A stretch of DNA of 64,000 nucleotides from Apostichopus japonicus (taxonomy: Eukaryota; Echinodermata; Holothuroidea; Aspidochirotida; Stichopodidae): the NCBI RefSeq assembly GCF_037975245.1, contig NC_092565.1, positions 2,300,499-2,364,498 on the forward strand, read 5' to 3'. Position 1 is the first letter of the stretch, and the number at the start of each line of letters is the position of its first letter. Below, in pieces: positions 1 to 12,814 of this stretch. The notes beneath the pieces are model-generated. The model ran no database searches, was not told the origin of the DNA, and saw nothing but the letters and a program-made list of their open reading frames with translations. The translations under genes and the position numbers were made by a program.

Positions 1-693
1 TATGTTATAATCTACAAACATTAAACTATATGAAATATAACTTACTTTATAAAGATTAAGTCATGTCACGCCTGTGTATACAGTTCTTTTTCTCTTCAGA
101 AACATCGACAGTTTATCCCAGTCTGTGATATTTTACAAATCCTCAAACTTTCGAAGAAAACGCTTAGTTCGTAAGTAATTATTAAAGGAACAAACAGTAA
201 AAAAATTTCATTCACGCTTTCAGTTGAAATAATGTTAGATTATATTTGTAAAGCCTGGAAAACAAGTATATAAATAAATAATTAAAATATTAATTAAAAT
301 TAAATTTAAGATATAATTAGAATCTGGTGATATGTTATGCTTTAAATACGTTGTACATGAAGACGTACTATAGTTTTTTTCATTCTTCTCAGGGGTTAGA
401 GTTCCTCGCCGTCCTTTACATAGAAATGTAATTATTTTCCCATTGGTATATCAGAACCGTTTGTTTTTGGACATGTTCCCAGCTGCTGCAGCATTATGAA
501 TTACACATTGGAAGCAATAATAGGAGATGTAACTATACAAACCCAACGCGATTATCATCGTTATCTTTTCTGGTTAAGTTGCATGTGATCAACAAGTCCT
601 TCTCCCTATCCCCCCTCCTCCCCTTCTCCCCTCCTCCCCCTCTTCCCCCTCCTCCTCCCCAACCCACAGTTTGAGTTTGTTGCTCGTAATTAA
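1..693. other. Non-coding, no feature recognised
   Basis: AT-rich sequence with no convincing reading frame. A C/T-rich tract lies near 600-660. Confidence 0.5.
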
Positions 694-1217
694 AACTTTT
701 AAGTTGATATTTCCTTGCAGGGTGGAATAAACATGTTCTTACCCTTTTTTTTTTGGGGGGGGGGGATGTCGTTCATCTCTATCACATAGACACCTGATAA
801 TGGTTGGGTGTGTTTCTGCTACCTTAACTAAGACTCTTCTAAGAAGGGTATGTACAGATATTATTAGAGAATTATATTGTATACAAGCATAAACAGATGC
901 CTGTATAGGAGGCTGAAATTTATGGAAACAGCCAGATTCGAATGAAGGATCTTGTAAAGGAGGGGGCATTCCTGCCCTCCCTCAATGCCGCCTCCTTGCA
1001 CACGCCATTGGCTTTTAGTACTGTAGCCAGATAATAGTACCGCTTGGAACCACATCGTGACTGGGTTTGCCTTACTTTACCAGAGAAAAGTCATGCAAAA
1101 ACATAACTGGATCTATCCACTAACAAGTAACGAATTGTCAACGCATTTAAGTTATAGTCTTCTATTTTTCTCATTTGGAACCCATAAAAGGGGTTTTCTT
1201 ATATAATCGTCCCTGGT
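694..1217. repeat. Dispersed direct repeat, copy 1
   Basis: About 520 bases recur in the same orientation at 2028-2541, beginning at a shared AACTTTTAAGTTG. They share the segment around the GGAATAAACATGTTCTTACC motif and end near ATAATCGTCCCTG. Small indels separate the copies, for example the G-run at 756-767. Small ORFs inside are not conserved between copies, so this is a mobile or duplicated repeat of unknown class. Confidence 0.8.
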
Positions 1218-2027
1218 CTAAACATGTGTATTAATAACCCAGGCTGCTGTAATCATTGAAAATTCGAGTCAACGTTGCAAGTAGTTATGCATAGCACATT
1301 GGTACACCGACGTCAAAGCAATGCCCGGTTTCATTTCTACGAGGAAATTGACAGCTAGCTAACCGCCAAATTATCATTTTTTTTTAAATTTTTTTTTTAT
1401 AGGCCTACCAAAGTCCGTGGAAATGTTGGTATTTTCTTAAAACTTCTATAAAAGGTCGAATGTTTGAGGAAAACACCGAAATCATTCAACCGTTTATTTG
1501 GACCTTTCGTTATACCCTCATACACTCTCCTACTTTATTGAGTACCACCTAATTATATCATTATCCCGAGGTTTCAAGAAAGTTGATATTTTGAGATCAA
1601 AATAGTCTGTTGAACTTATAAAACGTTACCATTTCAAGAGGCAAATCGAAATATTTGGGAGATATCAGGATTGAAATTTGTGTCATGAGTGTGTCATTTT
1701 GTCAGGTCATGATAACAAAGTGTTGCCAGGAGGTGCAAACATGGCTATTCCTTTAGCTATTCTTCTTCTTTTTTTCTTTTCATTTTCATTCTTTTTACCA
1801 TTTTCAAGCTGAATTTACACACTTGACACTGAAAACATTTAAAGCATAACTTATTAGATACATGCTCAAAAATTCAACATGTTCGATCCACCATTATTTT
1901 GGAAAGACCAACTTTATAACGGAAAGTAGGTACTGCAATAAATAATAAGTCTATAAAAAATCAATGCAAATGAGAATCGGTCTGTAATATCTTGATTTGT
2001 TCAAGCTATCACCTTTGTCTGTCAAAG
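1218..2027. other. Spacer between direct repeats
   Basis: AT-rich, with no recognisable gene or repeat. Confidence 0.4.
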
Positions 2028-2541
2028 AACTTTTAAGTTGCTATTTCCCTGCAGGGTGGAATAAACATGTTCTTACCTTTCGGGGGGTATGTCGTTCATA
2101 TAACACATAGACACCAGATGATGGTTGGGTGTGTTTCTGCAACCTTAATTAAGACTCTTCTAAGAAGGGTATGTACAGATATTATTAGATAATCATATAG
2201 TGTATATACATGGATTAACAGATGCGGCGAATTATGTAAAGGAGGCTGAAATTTTATGAAAACAGCCAGATTCGAATGAAGGATGTTTTGAAGGAGGGGG
2301 CGTTCCCGCCCTCCCTCCTTGCGCACGCCATTGGATTTTAGTGCTGTTGCCAGATAATAGTACCGTTTTGAACCACATCGTGACCGGGTTTACGTTACTT
2401 TGACCAAACAGCGTAATACAAAAACATAAGTGGATCTATCCACTTGTACAAATATCGAATTGTAAACGAATTTAATTTTCAGTCTTCTATTTTGCTCATT
2501 TGGGACCCATGAAAGGTTTTTTTTTTATAATCGTCCCTGTT
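2028..2541. repeat. Dispersed direct repeat, copy 2
   Basis: Same-orientation copy of 694-1217, about 1.33 kb downstream. Point differences and indels are spread along the whole length, so the duplication is not very recent. Confidence 0.8.
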
Positions 2542-2852
2542 CCTACCGAGGGGATATCATTACACGGCTCCTTTTTCAGGGACCTTAAGTTTCCTTGAAG
2601 AGGTCGAGTTTGATTTCCCAGATTGCGAGAAAATATGCCCCCAAAGTTGATTTTGCAGCAAATGATAATAATAATGAAAGCAAATGAGCCTCACGGACGT
2701 ACCTCAAGTAAGAGTAAATTAATGTCCATATGCTTAATGTCTTTTCGTCGTTATACATACATCAATTGAATGCTCAATTGATACGTGTTACCGGAAGCCG
2801 GTAAAGCGCTGAACGTTCACTGTGAATTCTCGCCTGCTCATATAGTGTAAAC

Positions 2853-3296
2853 TAAGGTGACCATATTTACCTGACTGGAATCAGGGACATTTATTGCGTG
2901 ACTGATATGGGAGAGGGGTCTAAGGGGAGGTGGTGTCCCCCTCCCCTTTGGAAAATTTTCAAGTGCCTAAGGTGCTTTGATGTAAAATGGTGATATTTTG
3001 AAGCACTTTTAAAATCAATTTTATTTTCAAACATGTAGCTTTTTCTTAGATGAAATTTACTTACTTTACGAAAGAGTGCTAGGCTAGATCGATCTAGCAC
3101 TTTACACTGGCCCACCTGAAATACTGGTTAGTTCCGTTCTGCGACTGCACACTTGACTAAATTTTGTTTTTACAATTATTTTACTAAAAATGTGGGATAT
3201 TTTCGAAATTCCTGAACATTTTGACGAATCGGGGACATTTTCGGGGACACTTGTTCATCGGGGACAACACACTGTAATCGGCGTCTGGTCACCTTA
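2853..3296. mobile_element. hAT-type MITE with 8-bp target duplication
   Basis: A 444-bp non-autonomous element. The left end TAAGGTGACCA and the right end TGGTCACCTTA are exact inverted repeats of 11 bp. It is flanked by identical 8-bp direct repeats GTGTAAAC at 2845-2852 and 3297-3304. An 8-bp target duplication is the hallmark of hAT transposition. The interior holds only a short chance frame. Confidence 0.9.
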
Positions 3297-3304
3297 GTGT
3301 AAAC

Positions 3305-4629
3305 ATCTTGTCGTACAGGTTTGAGGAGTATGAAAGCAAATGGTCCACTTTTATGGCATTAATCTCTATTGTTATAAACTTGTTTCAAATAAGGCAGATG
3401 TGGTTCGTCATTAAGTATATCGATAAAGTCCATTAGTGAGTTACGTGTTCGACATAACGGGGACTACATGGTATTCCAGAAATGGCAGTTAACTTCATTT
3501 GTTCATTGTTCAACAGAATGCAGTTCATTGACTTATGAAACAAATAGAATAAAGAACAAGGAATCGGATAACATTCTTCCGAGATCAAACAAGTTTTATC
3601 CTGAGACGTGTACAACGAACAGATAGACCAAAGAGTTGAAGACATCCCCGAAGATCATGTGTAGTATCTGTTCCCTTTCGAGGGGAATGGTTATACACAC
3701 TTAACGATGATCACACAGTCACAGTCTCGATGCAAGGGGACTGGGTTGAGAGCGGATCAGACGTTCGGTAGTTTGGTTTTCGTGCCCAGGTTCTTCCTGG
3801 GTGACTTTTCTTAAAAGTATCCCCGATATTAAATCATGGGAGAATGATCGACAGATAGATTTTGCTTTAACTTGATAACTCTCCTAAATAATGAATAAGA
3901 CAGAATTTTAGTCTTGATATGTTATAATACAAAGAAAACAGACAACTTTGAGTCTAATAATATTTCTGTAGCGATTCCAGTATTTTGTCAAGATATGTAT
4001 GTTAAATATACTTTATTTTCTGGAATATTCGTTTAGGCTAACTTGATGGTGACGTCGGCTCCTCACTGCAGTTCTTATAGTTCATGTAAATCCGTTGTTT
4101 TTGAGGTCAACCAGAATATGTTCGTTAAACTTCATATAAGCAACAGAGCACCCTTGGATGGCATTCAACACCATTTGCCCTTAACAAAGTTGTAATATAT
4201 TATAAACATGTCATTTGAGACCATATAATCATAATTTCTCCCATTGAGTTTTGTAGTGCAACCGAGGAACTAGTCTGATGGGCTGTGTAATTAACTAAAA
4301 GGTCCAGTCAATATAACTAGTGAACCTCAACTGTTTCAAAAGGGTCATTCCAAAAACAAACAAAAAATAAGTAATTGTGTTATAAGAATACAATCCTAGC
4401 TAGACTGAGGGGAGTGGTTTTTAACGGTCCACGGCATATCAAAGTTAATATGGTTCCTGAAGTTACCAAAACACAAAACGGGGTATTTGACCCATTACAA
4501 TAAAATTCATTCCACCTTCAGAGTGACAAGGGGGAAAAACGGCTTTTAAAGAATTCGATGGCGCTAGTTTGAAACAGGGTGTTTTTTTTTAATATAAAAT
4601 AATTATATGGCTCTTAAAAGCATCCGTCG
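3305..4629. other. Non-coding, nothing recognised
   Basis: AT-rich sequence with short chance frames only. No splice-linked coding pattern was seen. Confidence 0.4.
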
Positions 4630-4965
4630 ATTTACTTTTAGGAGAATAGCGCCTCATCAGGCCACGTATTCAGTGGACGGTGGCTGCAAGCATGCCGGTC
4701 GCAGAGATGTCACCACCTCTGGCCAAAGGCAAGGATTCACGCACGCCACCTAGTACGCTTCTGGTCGATTTGACCGACCCTCTGCGCATCCTCCCGGGTT
4801 CTTTTGCGACAACAAGGGAGACATGGTACGGGATCCTAGGCCACAAAAAAGCACCATGCCACAGCCAGAGGTATTATCGCCAGAGGCCTGTCTTGAACCC
4901 TAGCCACGATTTACACGACCGACGAGGAATGAGTCTTTCGTCACCCTCTTAACAGCATCGGCCAT
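4630..4965. other. GC-rich island of unknown origin
   Basis: This stretch is clearly richer in G and C than its flanks. It contains a 90-codon plus-strand frame (4680-4952) and, on the minus strand, a GGTTCAAGAC stretch loosely like a tRNA B box. No known protein family is recognised. It may be an old SINE or a gene fragment. Confidence 0.3.
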
Positions 4966-5051
4966 CACATCAGCTAGTAATTTATATGGTTGAATTACTA
5001 TATCAAGACTTCAGCGTGGACTGCTGAAAGAGAAAAAGATTTTTTAAACGT

Positions 5052-5122
5052 GTATAATCATTGATTGAGTCGAACTCAGTTCATCAGGTTACCAGTTCAC
5101 TGCTCCACCCACTGAACCATTT
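5052..5122 (-). repeat. tRNA-like SINE head (candidate)
   Basis: Read on the minus strand, there is an A-box-like TGGTTCAGTGG followed about 35 bases later by a B-box-like AGTTCGACTC. The spacing fits a tRNA-derived Pol III promoter. A clean acceptor stem is not seen, so a SINE head is more likely than a functional tRNA. Confidence 0.35.
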
Positions 5123-8100
5123 GACGAGTTAACTTTCAACGAGTTCAAATTAATATTGTTGGTTGGATACAATCTAATGGTAACAGTGAACGAAACTGCC
5201 TTCAACGAAATCTCTATTCATCCTGTTTTACTCTCATTATAACAACGGATCTGAATATCTTTATTTACAAGAAGCTCACGCTTTTCTTTGTTTACATTGC
5301 AGCAAGCAGTAAGAATGTCGTTTCCTTCCAATACGTAAATGTACAATAGGCTTATGCCCCGATACTATCGATGACTTCGAAGCAAACATTAAAAGAAAAA
5401 CGGATTCCGTGAAATCTTCTTATTCACAATAGGTTGCTTAAGATAATGCTCGAAAGAGAGTTCTTGCTGTAAGTTGTGTCCTTTTACAATTATATTCATA
5501 TATGCAGACGATCATGAACTGGAGTAAGCCTGAAATTTCAACAAACAATACATATTCACATCTCAGTACCGTTTTGAATGAGGAAGGGACAATACTTATA
5601 TAAGTCAAACACGATAACATCGTGTGACTAATCTTATTTAGGGATCTGAATGGCTGGAAATAGCACGGTTATTCGAAACCCGAAACAGGATTCATAGGGT
5701 TTTGAGTTTATGCAAGTAGATTTGGGAAACACGGGGATCGGGAATTCGTACAAGACTTTGTTTAGTCCGCAGTGACTTGATGTGCTTATTGATCCTCTGA
5801 AACTGCGGCATTTGCGTGGATATGTCCCCCCCCCCCCACCCTCCCCGAATGACTGAGTTCCACACATAAATACAGAAGTGTATATTTAGCTTGATACAAA
5901 ATATTAGAACCATCTTTATAAATATTAAATTTTGATCTGTTAGCAGCCAACTTGATCACGTCGTTTTCAATTGTTGCATTTTGAAAGACTGAAAGGTAAT
6001 GAGGAAGGGACGGTGACGAGGACGGGGTTTGGATGTTTTTATAGCTTTTATATGTGCAATACAAGTTGACAATATGACATGGTCGACTACATCAACAGCT
6101 ATAATCACTCATATAAAACATAAGCTACAGGAGGCAATAGCATCCCTTTCATGGTCATGGCTACCCTCCCTTCACCGCCGCCCCTCCTTCCCATACCATT
6201 TGCCGGTACGTTACTGAACAGTGAACATTGTATATTAAATCTCTATGACAATGAAATATTCAATTGCATAAGTTTCCGATGAACAGAATAAAGATACATT
6301 TTCTTCCTTCTTCTGCTGATTTGAAAAGAGGTATTTGAATCGCCTCCAGAACTCTGCTTTACTTTCACTTCATCACCTGACCAAATGTATTCATGCAACT
6401 TTATTGAATCTTGAAAAAACATCATGTTACAAAGTATTCTTTGAGCTGTTGTAAGTCTGAATCAAAAGGAAGGAATGAACCAATGAGAAAATGTGAACTA
6501 TAGAAACATTCTTTGCATTTCCTTGCAAGTCATTGGAGGATTAGAGATTACGTTGATCCAAGAATTATACTCCATGAAATGGGAGGAATGCTAAAAGGGA
6601 AATCATTCTTGTAAGAAATTCCAACTGAAAATAAACACTCTATGCAATCATAAAAGAGCTTTACATGATGCTTGATTCTTTCTATTGATTTAAAATTAAC
6701 GACATTAGATCGAAAGACAGTGAATAATGCAACCGTGGCCCACCTCTTTTCAATCTTTCAATCGCATGAACTATACGATTGGCAGGGGCTCACTAATAGG
6801 GGATTCTCCTTAGCAGGGATTCTCCCATTGTGCGAATGAGTGAGGGTTAAACTAATGTACGTAACCATGGTATTAGGAACTGGTATTACCATTGGGTAAC
6901 AAGCAAATGTGTCACGCTCACTCCAATGCATGATAAGCAATTATTGGCTTGTTTTATCAACTTGAATCCTGCTATTGTTCCAAATTAGTTGACAAAGAAA
7001 AAGAGAATTCTTGTAGCTAAGATTACAATTGAAATTTAACAGATATTAGTATACTTTGCATATGTAAGACATGATTCCGCCAGAAAGAATTCAAATCACC
7101 GAAATATTTATCCTAACACACCGACACACACTCAGACAACACATGCACGCACACAAATTATTTGTGATAACGAATTTAATGTTTTTGTTTACTGTTTGAA
7201 TGGGTAAATCTTTGTTAATATTACCGTCTCGTTTCAATCTGCCCGACGTTTCACTGAGTGAAGTCACGCATTAATTTGTTATCAGATACCTTACTTTTTT
7301 GAGTAACCTTTCAATGTGTTTCTGTCAGGATGTTTAGAATTCAACGCAAAGAAATGCAGTTTTCACATTACCACGTGTGATTGAAAAATCTGATAGATAT
7401 TTTACCAGAAATTTCACTTTCTGTCAAAGCCGATATAATTGTAAATAAACAAACTTTTATAATCAGAAAATCAGTTTTCATATATCTGGGCTTAATTTGA
7501 CATAATTTCGTTACGTAACTAACCAGGCTGTACATTTCGAAGCGGTTACAGATAGATCATCTTTAAAGGAGGTCGAGTCGTTTCCAAGTTATTTGCTAAA
7601 AACATCTCAATAACATACCAAACGTTTTTGAAAAACATTTGGAAGAGGTGATTTTGGTAGACGTTCTCTAATATCCCCCAACACACCCCTCCCCTTCCCC
7701 TTCCATGTCTCCCCCCTCTCTCTCTCACTCTCTGTAAAACTATTCATGACTGATGTAGGCAAAAAGAATGTCTTAAATGTGAACTAACGGAAATATAGTT
7801 GTTGTTGGTTTGTTGCTTTCTCTGAGATATAATAACAGCTTGTATCATTCTGGCCCCCTTCTTCTGCTCAGAAAATTGCTCGTTTCCGATATCAGACATG
7901 GATACGGGTACTTAGTACCACCATAGGGAACCGGTCATGACTTCAATACTTTCGCCGAGTTGATAAAAAACCAGTAAATTGTATATCAGCAGCTGATATA
8001 CTCAGTCCCTATACGTACTTATGTCAACATGTTTATACATAAGACGTATCATAACCTCGTGTTAATACACAACTGACGAAAGCGTAGGCAATAAAAAGCA

Positions 8101-8237
8101 AATGGTGTGGGTGTTTGGTATTTTATATATAGTAGATAACTCCCGCAAATCATATTTCCATACGATAGTAATAAACTATGGAATTGCGGAGTAAATTTCA
8201 GCATGGGTTACTCAAGGGATCGAACATTACTTACGGG
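5123..8237. other. Non-coding, nothing recognised
   Basis: AT-rich, with isolated C-runs (5826-5837) and CT-rich patches (7680-7735). Short frames lack family similarity or splice context. Confidence 0.4.
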
Positions 8238-8845
8238 CAGTGGCGGACTGGCCACGCGGGCATTTGGGCAATGCCCGGTGGGCCGGTGGTCCGCTGGGCA
8301 GGGGAGCCTGGTAAAAATTACAGCCCATTTTCACAGTTAATAGCATACAGAAGGGCTGTGTAGAAATATATTTTTAACTGTGGGAATCAGCTCATAAATT
8401 TACAATGTTAGTTAGTCTGTTAGGTCGTAACAAAAGAACGTGCTATTAGCAACCCGTCCGTGCCAATGAATTTTATCTAGGTTTTTATCTATTTTTTTCA
8501 AGCAAGTTGTCACAAAATGCTTGAAAAACTAAATAAAATCCAGTCTAAAACATATATTTTGTCTATATTTGTTTACGTTTTCATCTTTCCTCAGTTTAAT
8601 CAAGTGTTGCTTCTGGAATATTATTTTTGGGTCATTTTTAAAGGATTATTGTTACCTACAAAATTGAGAAATATAGCACCATTTTGCATCTTAACTTCAA
8701 AAGCTTTCAATAAGGAGGGGCAAACCCCCTCCCCTTAGACCCCTCCCCCAGGACGGCGATCACTATGTAAGTAGCATATCAATGAATAATGGCCCGGTCT
8801 AGGTGGAAAATGCCCGGGCCGGTTTTAAGACCCAGTCCGCCCCTG
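8238..8845. mobile_element. hAT-like TIR element
   Basis: The left end CAGTGGCGGACTGG and right end CCAGTCCGCCCCTG are near-perfect inverted repeats. A second inverted pair built on ATGCCCGG lies just inside. CAG..CTG termini of this kind are common in hAT elements. The 8-bp flanks (CTTACGGG and AGTATGTG) do not match, so the insertion is not cleanly dated. The right end abuts the terminus of the large element that follows. Confidence 0.65.
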
Positions 8846-9202
8846 AGTATGTGGTTTCACACCCTTTTCGTTGTGTGTAAATGTGGTGGGTAAGTGTGGT
8901 GGGTGAACTGAAAGTTAATAGCGCCCCCATCCGGCACTCATTGACAATACGTATATAATACATAGTGTAAAAGCATATATGTGTATTTATATATTTATAA
9001 AAATATATATAGGCCTAGGTGTTTATATTTATAAAAGTATATAAAGGCCTAGGTACTTTAATTTGAGTAAGTATTATACAACTTACAGCAGGCTTACCCA
9101 GACATTAAGTAAAACAATGTTGCTCAGGAGAGAAAAGAAAAGAAGGAATGAATGAACGACTAAGGTGAATACCAACAATGAACTAGATTGGGAAACAAGT
9201 TT
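8846..9202 (+). repeat. Left TIR, outer part
   Basis: Pairs with 15395-15772 read in reverse. Shared landmarks are GTGGTGGGTAAGTGTGGTGG, AGTTAATAGCGCCCCCA, CATTGACAATACGTA and TATATAGGCCTAGGT. It also shares a tail of GAAGGAATGA and CAATGAAYTAGAT. The pair is diverged by many substitutions and small indels, so it is old. Confidence 0.85.
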
Positions 9203-12107
9203 TAGGCAATTTTATTGGAATGGATAGCTTCTTCAGAGACACGAATTTGGTTTCAACCTGTCCACAGATCATTCGGGTTAGGCTCAAGTTGCATATAGTT
9301 TGGTCGGTTTTGACACAAATCTGTATTATTTGCCAAATGTATGGGGTTGATGCACCTGTGCGTGTTTGGAGGTAAAACCTTCTACCGAATATTCAGGAAG
9401 TTAGCTCTAGACGCAAATGACTATTTTATTTTGTTCAATGAAATATTCGTTTAGGCTCAGCCATAGTATGGCAATATGCTTTACAATGGAACGAGATAAC
9501 CACTGAGGTAAATGTATTCCTCAATTTCCATTGTTGCTATTATGCTCGCGGATGTCTTGTGTACAATCTATAACGAGTTTGGGCGTGTGCGTGTGGCTCG
9601 CAATATCTTATGTAGATATACTGTGGAGACAATACTTCCTTCGTACACGCCGATCCATCACATCGTTGAGTGGTTTACTAATTTCAACAGATTGAATTAT
9701 GTATATATGTTATAGTAGAAACATATAATTTAATGCATACATACAAGTATGAAACCTTACATACATAGCATATGTTAAGTAACACAGGCAATGTTTATTT
9801 AGCGTAAAGATAACTGTAAACCCATACCCCAACCAAGGGGTATAACGTCACAGCATCTTGAGAGTGCAGTTTTCAAAACACACAAGTTTGCAATGGGTCA
9901 ATTAGTGTACACATGCACTTGCAGGGGTATATTCGAGAAAAGGAAGGAATGTCTTTCTAACAATATGTTTGTCGTTTCAACAAATGCCATGAACAGTATT
10001 TTGACGATATATTTGTGATTAACATCAACAGCTTATAACTCCTGAAGTGAATGTCGGTCCAGGCAGATATGTTCTATACTGTTTACCTTTTCAAACTTGT
10101 CAACCTTCCGGTTCCATATAATTTAATGCATAAATAAATTCCTGAATGTCACAACTCATTTCCCCCACAGTAACAGTTCTTACAAACAAATCACCAGCAC
10201 ATGCAGAATTTTTAGGTTTACGATTACGTTGCTTATAGTTTATATTTCAAAAATAACTGATGGCGTGTCGGACATCATCATAATAAGTTCACTAATCTGG
10301 GCCGCGAATTTTTTTTTCCCAAACAGGTTCTCAATTACGGAGTTTTCAGCCAATCAGATTGCTCGTGACGTCAGCATCAAACGCTTGATAGTTCGAAGAC
10401 ATACACTGAGTTACACACTGACACTTAATAAAGTCTTGTTACGCGGTTTCCCTGCAAACGCCCTAACTTTTACTTTTTGACCTTACTTATGATACATACG
10501 CTACATTCTATCGGTTTCGTGTTTACGCCATCCAAGATTCGTCAGCCGTTCTATTGAAATCGGAATTCGTTTCGTGGAATGGGTAGGCCTACACCAAAAT
10601 CAACTTCACGACGCGAGTTCAGCCTTGAATGAATATACGCAAAACAGTTTGGTGTATAGTCAAGGCTTCATAATTGACGCACCCCCGTAATTGACGCACC
10701 TTCAATTATTACTAGCAACGATAGAGCAGGCCACCTAAACTTTTTGCAGTCAAGCAGAATTACATATTTCATGAGTTTGAATCCATTTCAGCTATTTGAT
10801 GACCAAATTGTGGAATTTTTAAGCTTTTAACACCCTTCCCCCGGTTTTGTAGGCTTTTTTTTGGGGCAAATGGAAATTTTGCACCCAAAAATAACCAACA
10901 TTTCCTCAATATCATGGACAACACTACTCTCTGGGACCTGACCTGTCTAAGCTTAGAGGCTCAAAGTATAGCAAACAGCATCTAAAGTCAATGGATGTAT
11001 ACTAAAGCCTTCACTACAGTTAGCTTATCGACGAATGTGTCAATTTAGGGGTATATGAAAGAACTTGACACGGCAGACATTTTGTGGTCAAGTTCTGCTC
11101 AATTGTACGTTGCATATGCACAGAACAATAAATATATTGAGATCATTACATTTCTGAGGAACCACACATATGAAAAACATACAGTTGAGTGATTTTGATT
11201 TTTCCTTGATAGAAATCGTTGATCAAATCCTTAAGTGCGTCAATTATGAGCCCACCATGCTACAGTATGATGTATTTCCGTCACTGCACTGTGTACACAG
11301 TTATATTACATATAGGCCTATATCGCAAGTGTTATGTACCCCTGTACGAAACTTTCACTGTGCGATGTTATCGATAAATGCCTTCACAGAAATCTTCGAT
11401 CAAAGTAGATCATACAATACTAGTGTGCTCAATATGTATTAACCAATTCCAAACACATCTACATAAATTTACGAAAAGCTGCGGGTAATTTTGAACGGGT
11501 ATATCTTCGTTGAAACGAATGGATGCAGACATTTTGATAACCTCGAAGTGAAGGGTTTTATTGTTATGACGTAACTGTTCCGACCAATCATGAGCGACTA
11601 TTTATACACAATTGAGAACCTGTTTGGGAAAAAAAAATCGCCAGCGGGCCTCCATTTTCAGGAACCGTCTCCTGTTTCTTCGAGCCGTTTCGGAAGCCTT
11701 CGTTTTAGCTTGTAAGAGTAATATAGCCTATATAGGTATTCATAACAGTATACTTGTTAAAGCATATATAGGCCAAGGTTTTTTTTTTTAATTTAAAGGT
11801 ATACGTGTTTAAATATATTTTGTAACGACAATAGATTTCAGTAACTTTAAAATCTAAACGAATATGATTTGCAGAACGCGTGATTAAATTAATCAGTACC
11901 GGTACAAAAGTTGTTACGCAATAGGCTATTCACATTGACCGAACCTTAGATGTAACGACTTCAAAGTTGGTCAGTACCGAACTATTGGGATAGGAGGTGC
12001 TGCACGACAGGCCCAAGTTGAATATGTTGCTGGAACGGACCGGTCGCATCGGTGACAGTGAAGCAGAAACAGTAAATGCCGAGAAAAACGCACGATGCGG
12101 TGGATGA
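9203..12107. mobile_element. Insertion splitting the left TIR
   Basis: The left TIR stops matching the right TIR near 9202 and resumes near 12108, while the right TIR is nearly continuous there. The simplest reading is about 2.9 kb of later inserted DNA, which includes the smaller TIR element at 10303-11642. No gene is recognised in it. Confidence 0.5.
10303..11642. mobile_element. Small TIR element nested in the insertion
   Basis: The inverted arms share TTTTTTTTTCCCAAACAGG followed by TTCTCAATT, on the left from about 10303 and on the right (reverse complement) ending at 11642. The arms are about 33 bp with one extra base. Just inside each arm lies a CCAATCA / TGATTGG and TGACGT / ACGTCA pair, also in opposite orientation. 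The 1.3-kb interior has no convincing ORF. Confidence 0.55.
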
Positions 12108-12157
12108 GATGAGCACGCGAGCACAAAATGAGTGACTGAGAGTGCAAAAGAGAGTAG
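12108..12157 (+). repeat. Left TIR, inner part
   Basis: GATGAGCACGCGA, then CACAAAATGAGTGACTGA and CAAAAGAG, match the reverse complement of 15278-15318 almost base for base. This is the continuation of the left TIR beyond the 2.9-kb insertion. Confidence 0.7.
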
Positions 12158-12276
12158 TTAAGATGAACAATTGAGCTGACTCAAATAAGACTTAGCAATG
12201 AAACAACAACGCATGACGCTTGGTAGACCCCTATACACTTTGGACATGGGGAGAACCCTATATTTTGAACACAAGG

Positions 12277-12655
12277 TCAAAATGAAAAGAAAGCGACGAT
12301 TCTACAGTTTTTTTTTTGTATTACTATTTTTCTTAATGAATTTGTGTACACACCGTCAACGAAGAAAATACATGTGATACAAATAACAGTGATATCATTA
12401 CGTTGTCTACGACTCCGATGTAAGAGATAATACAAATAGTAATACAAATTGTAATGGCCGTGTGTCGTAACGAACAAATTCGATTCGGAGAAACCTTGCT
12501 ATGCCTGGTATGGTTGTGGGTGGTCGGCCAAATGAATCGAAATATTCCATGACGGTGCGGTCTCGGGGCATAAAGAAGCACGCATAGGTGTTTTGTGATG
12601 CTATACGATACAAAGCCGTTGATATTTCTTTCCTCAGGTCGATTGTATGAGTCAC
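12277..12655 (-). pseudogene. Adenain-like cysteine protease remnant (Polinton PRO)
   Basis: A minus-strand frame of 82 codons (12655-12407) contains EYFDSFGRPP, then a PGIARFLR stretch and RYDTRPLQ. This order matches the centre of adenain-type proteases in adenoviruses and Polintons, where a YFDSFG-type motif is followed by a helix and a conserved Q. The frame then breaks. A second frame (12477-12277) continues with a Cys-rich VICITCIFF stretch that could be the degraded nucleophile region; the usual Cys-Gly pair is missing. The upstream catalytic His is not evident. In intact elements this enzyme matures capsid proteins; here it is clearly inactive. Family assignment rests on recalled motifs and is not certain. 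Confidence 0.55.
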
Positions 12656-12814
12656 CCACGTCTCTTTGACAACTTACACATCGTTGTCATCGTCCTCCTC
12701 CTCATCATCACTTTCGTATTTGTTCTTCAGGCCATGACGTAAAACCTTCTGTATGGCCTTATTGAGATGGATCATGGTCATCCAAGTTTCTACCGCATCG
12801 TACACATGATCATC

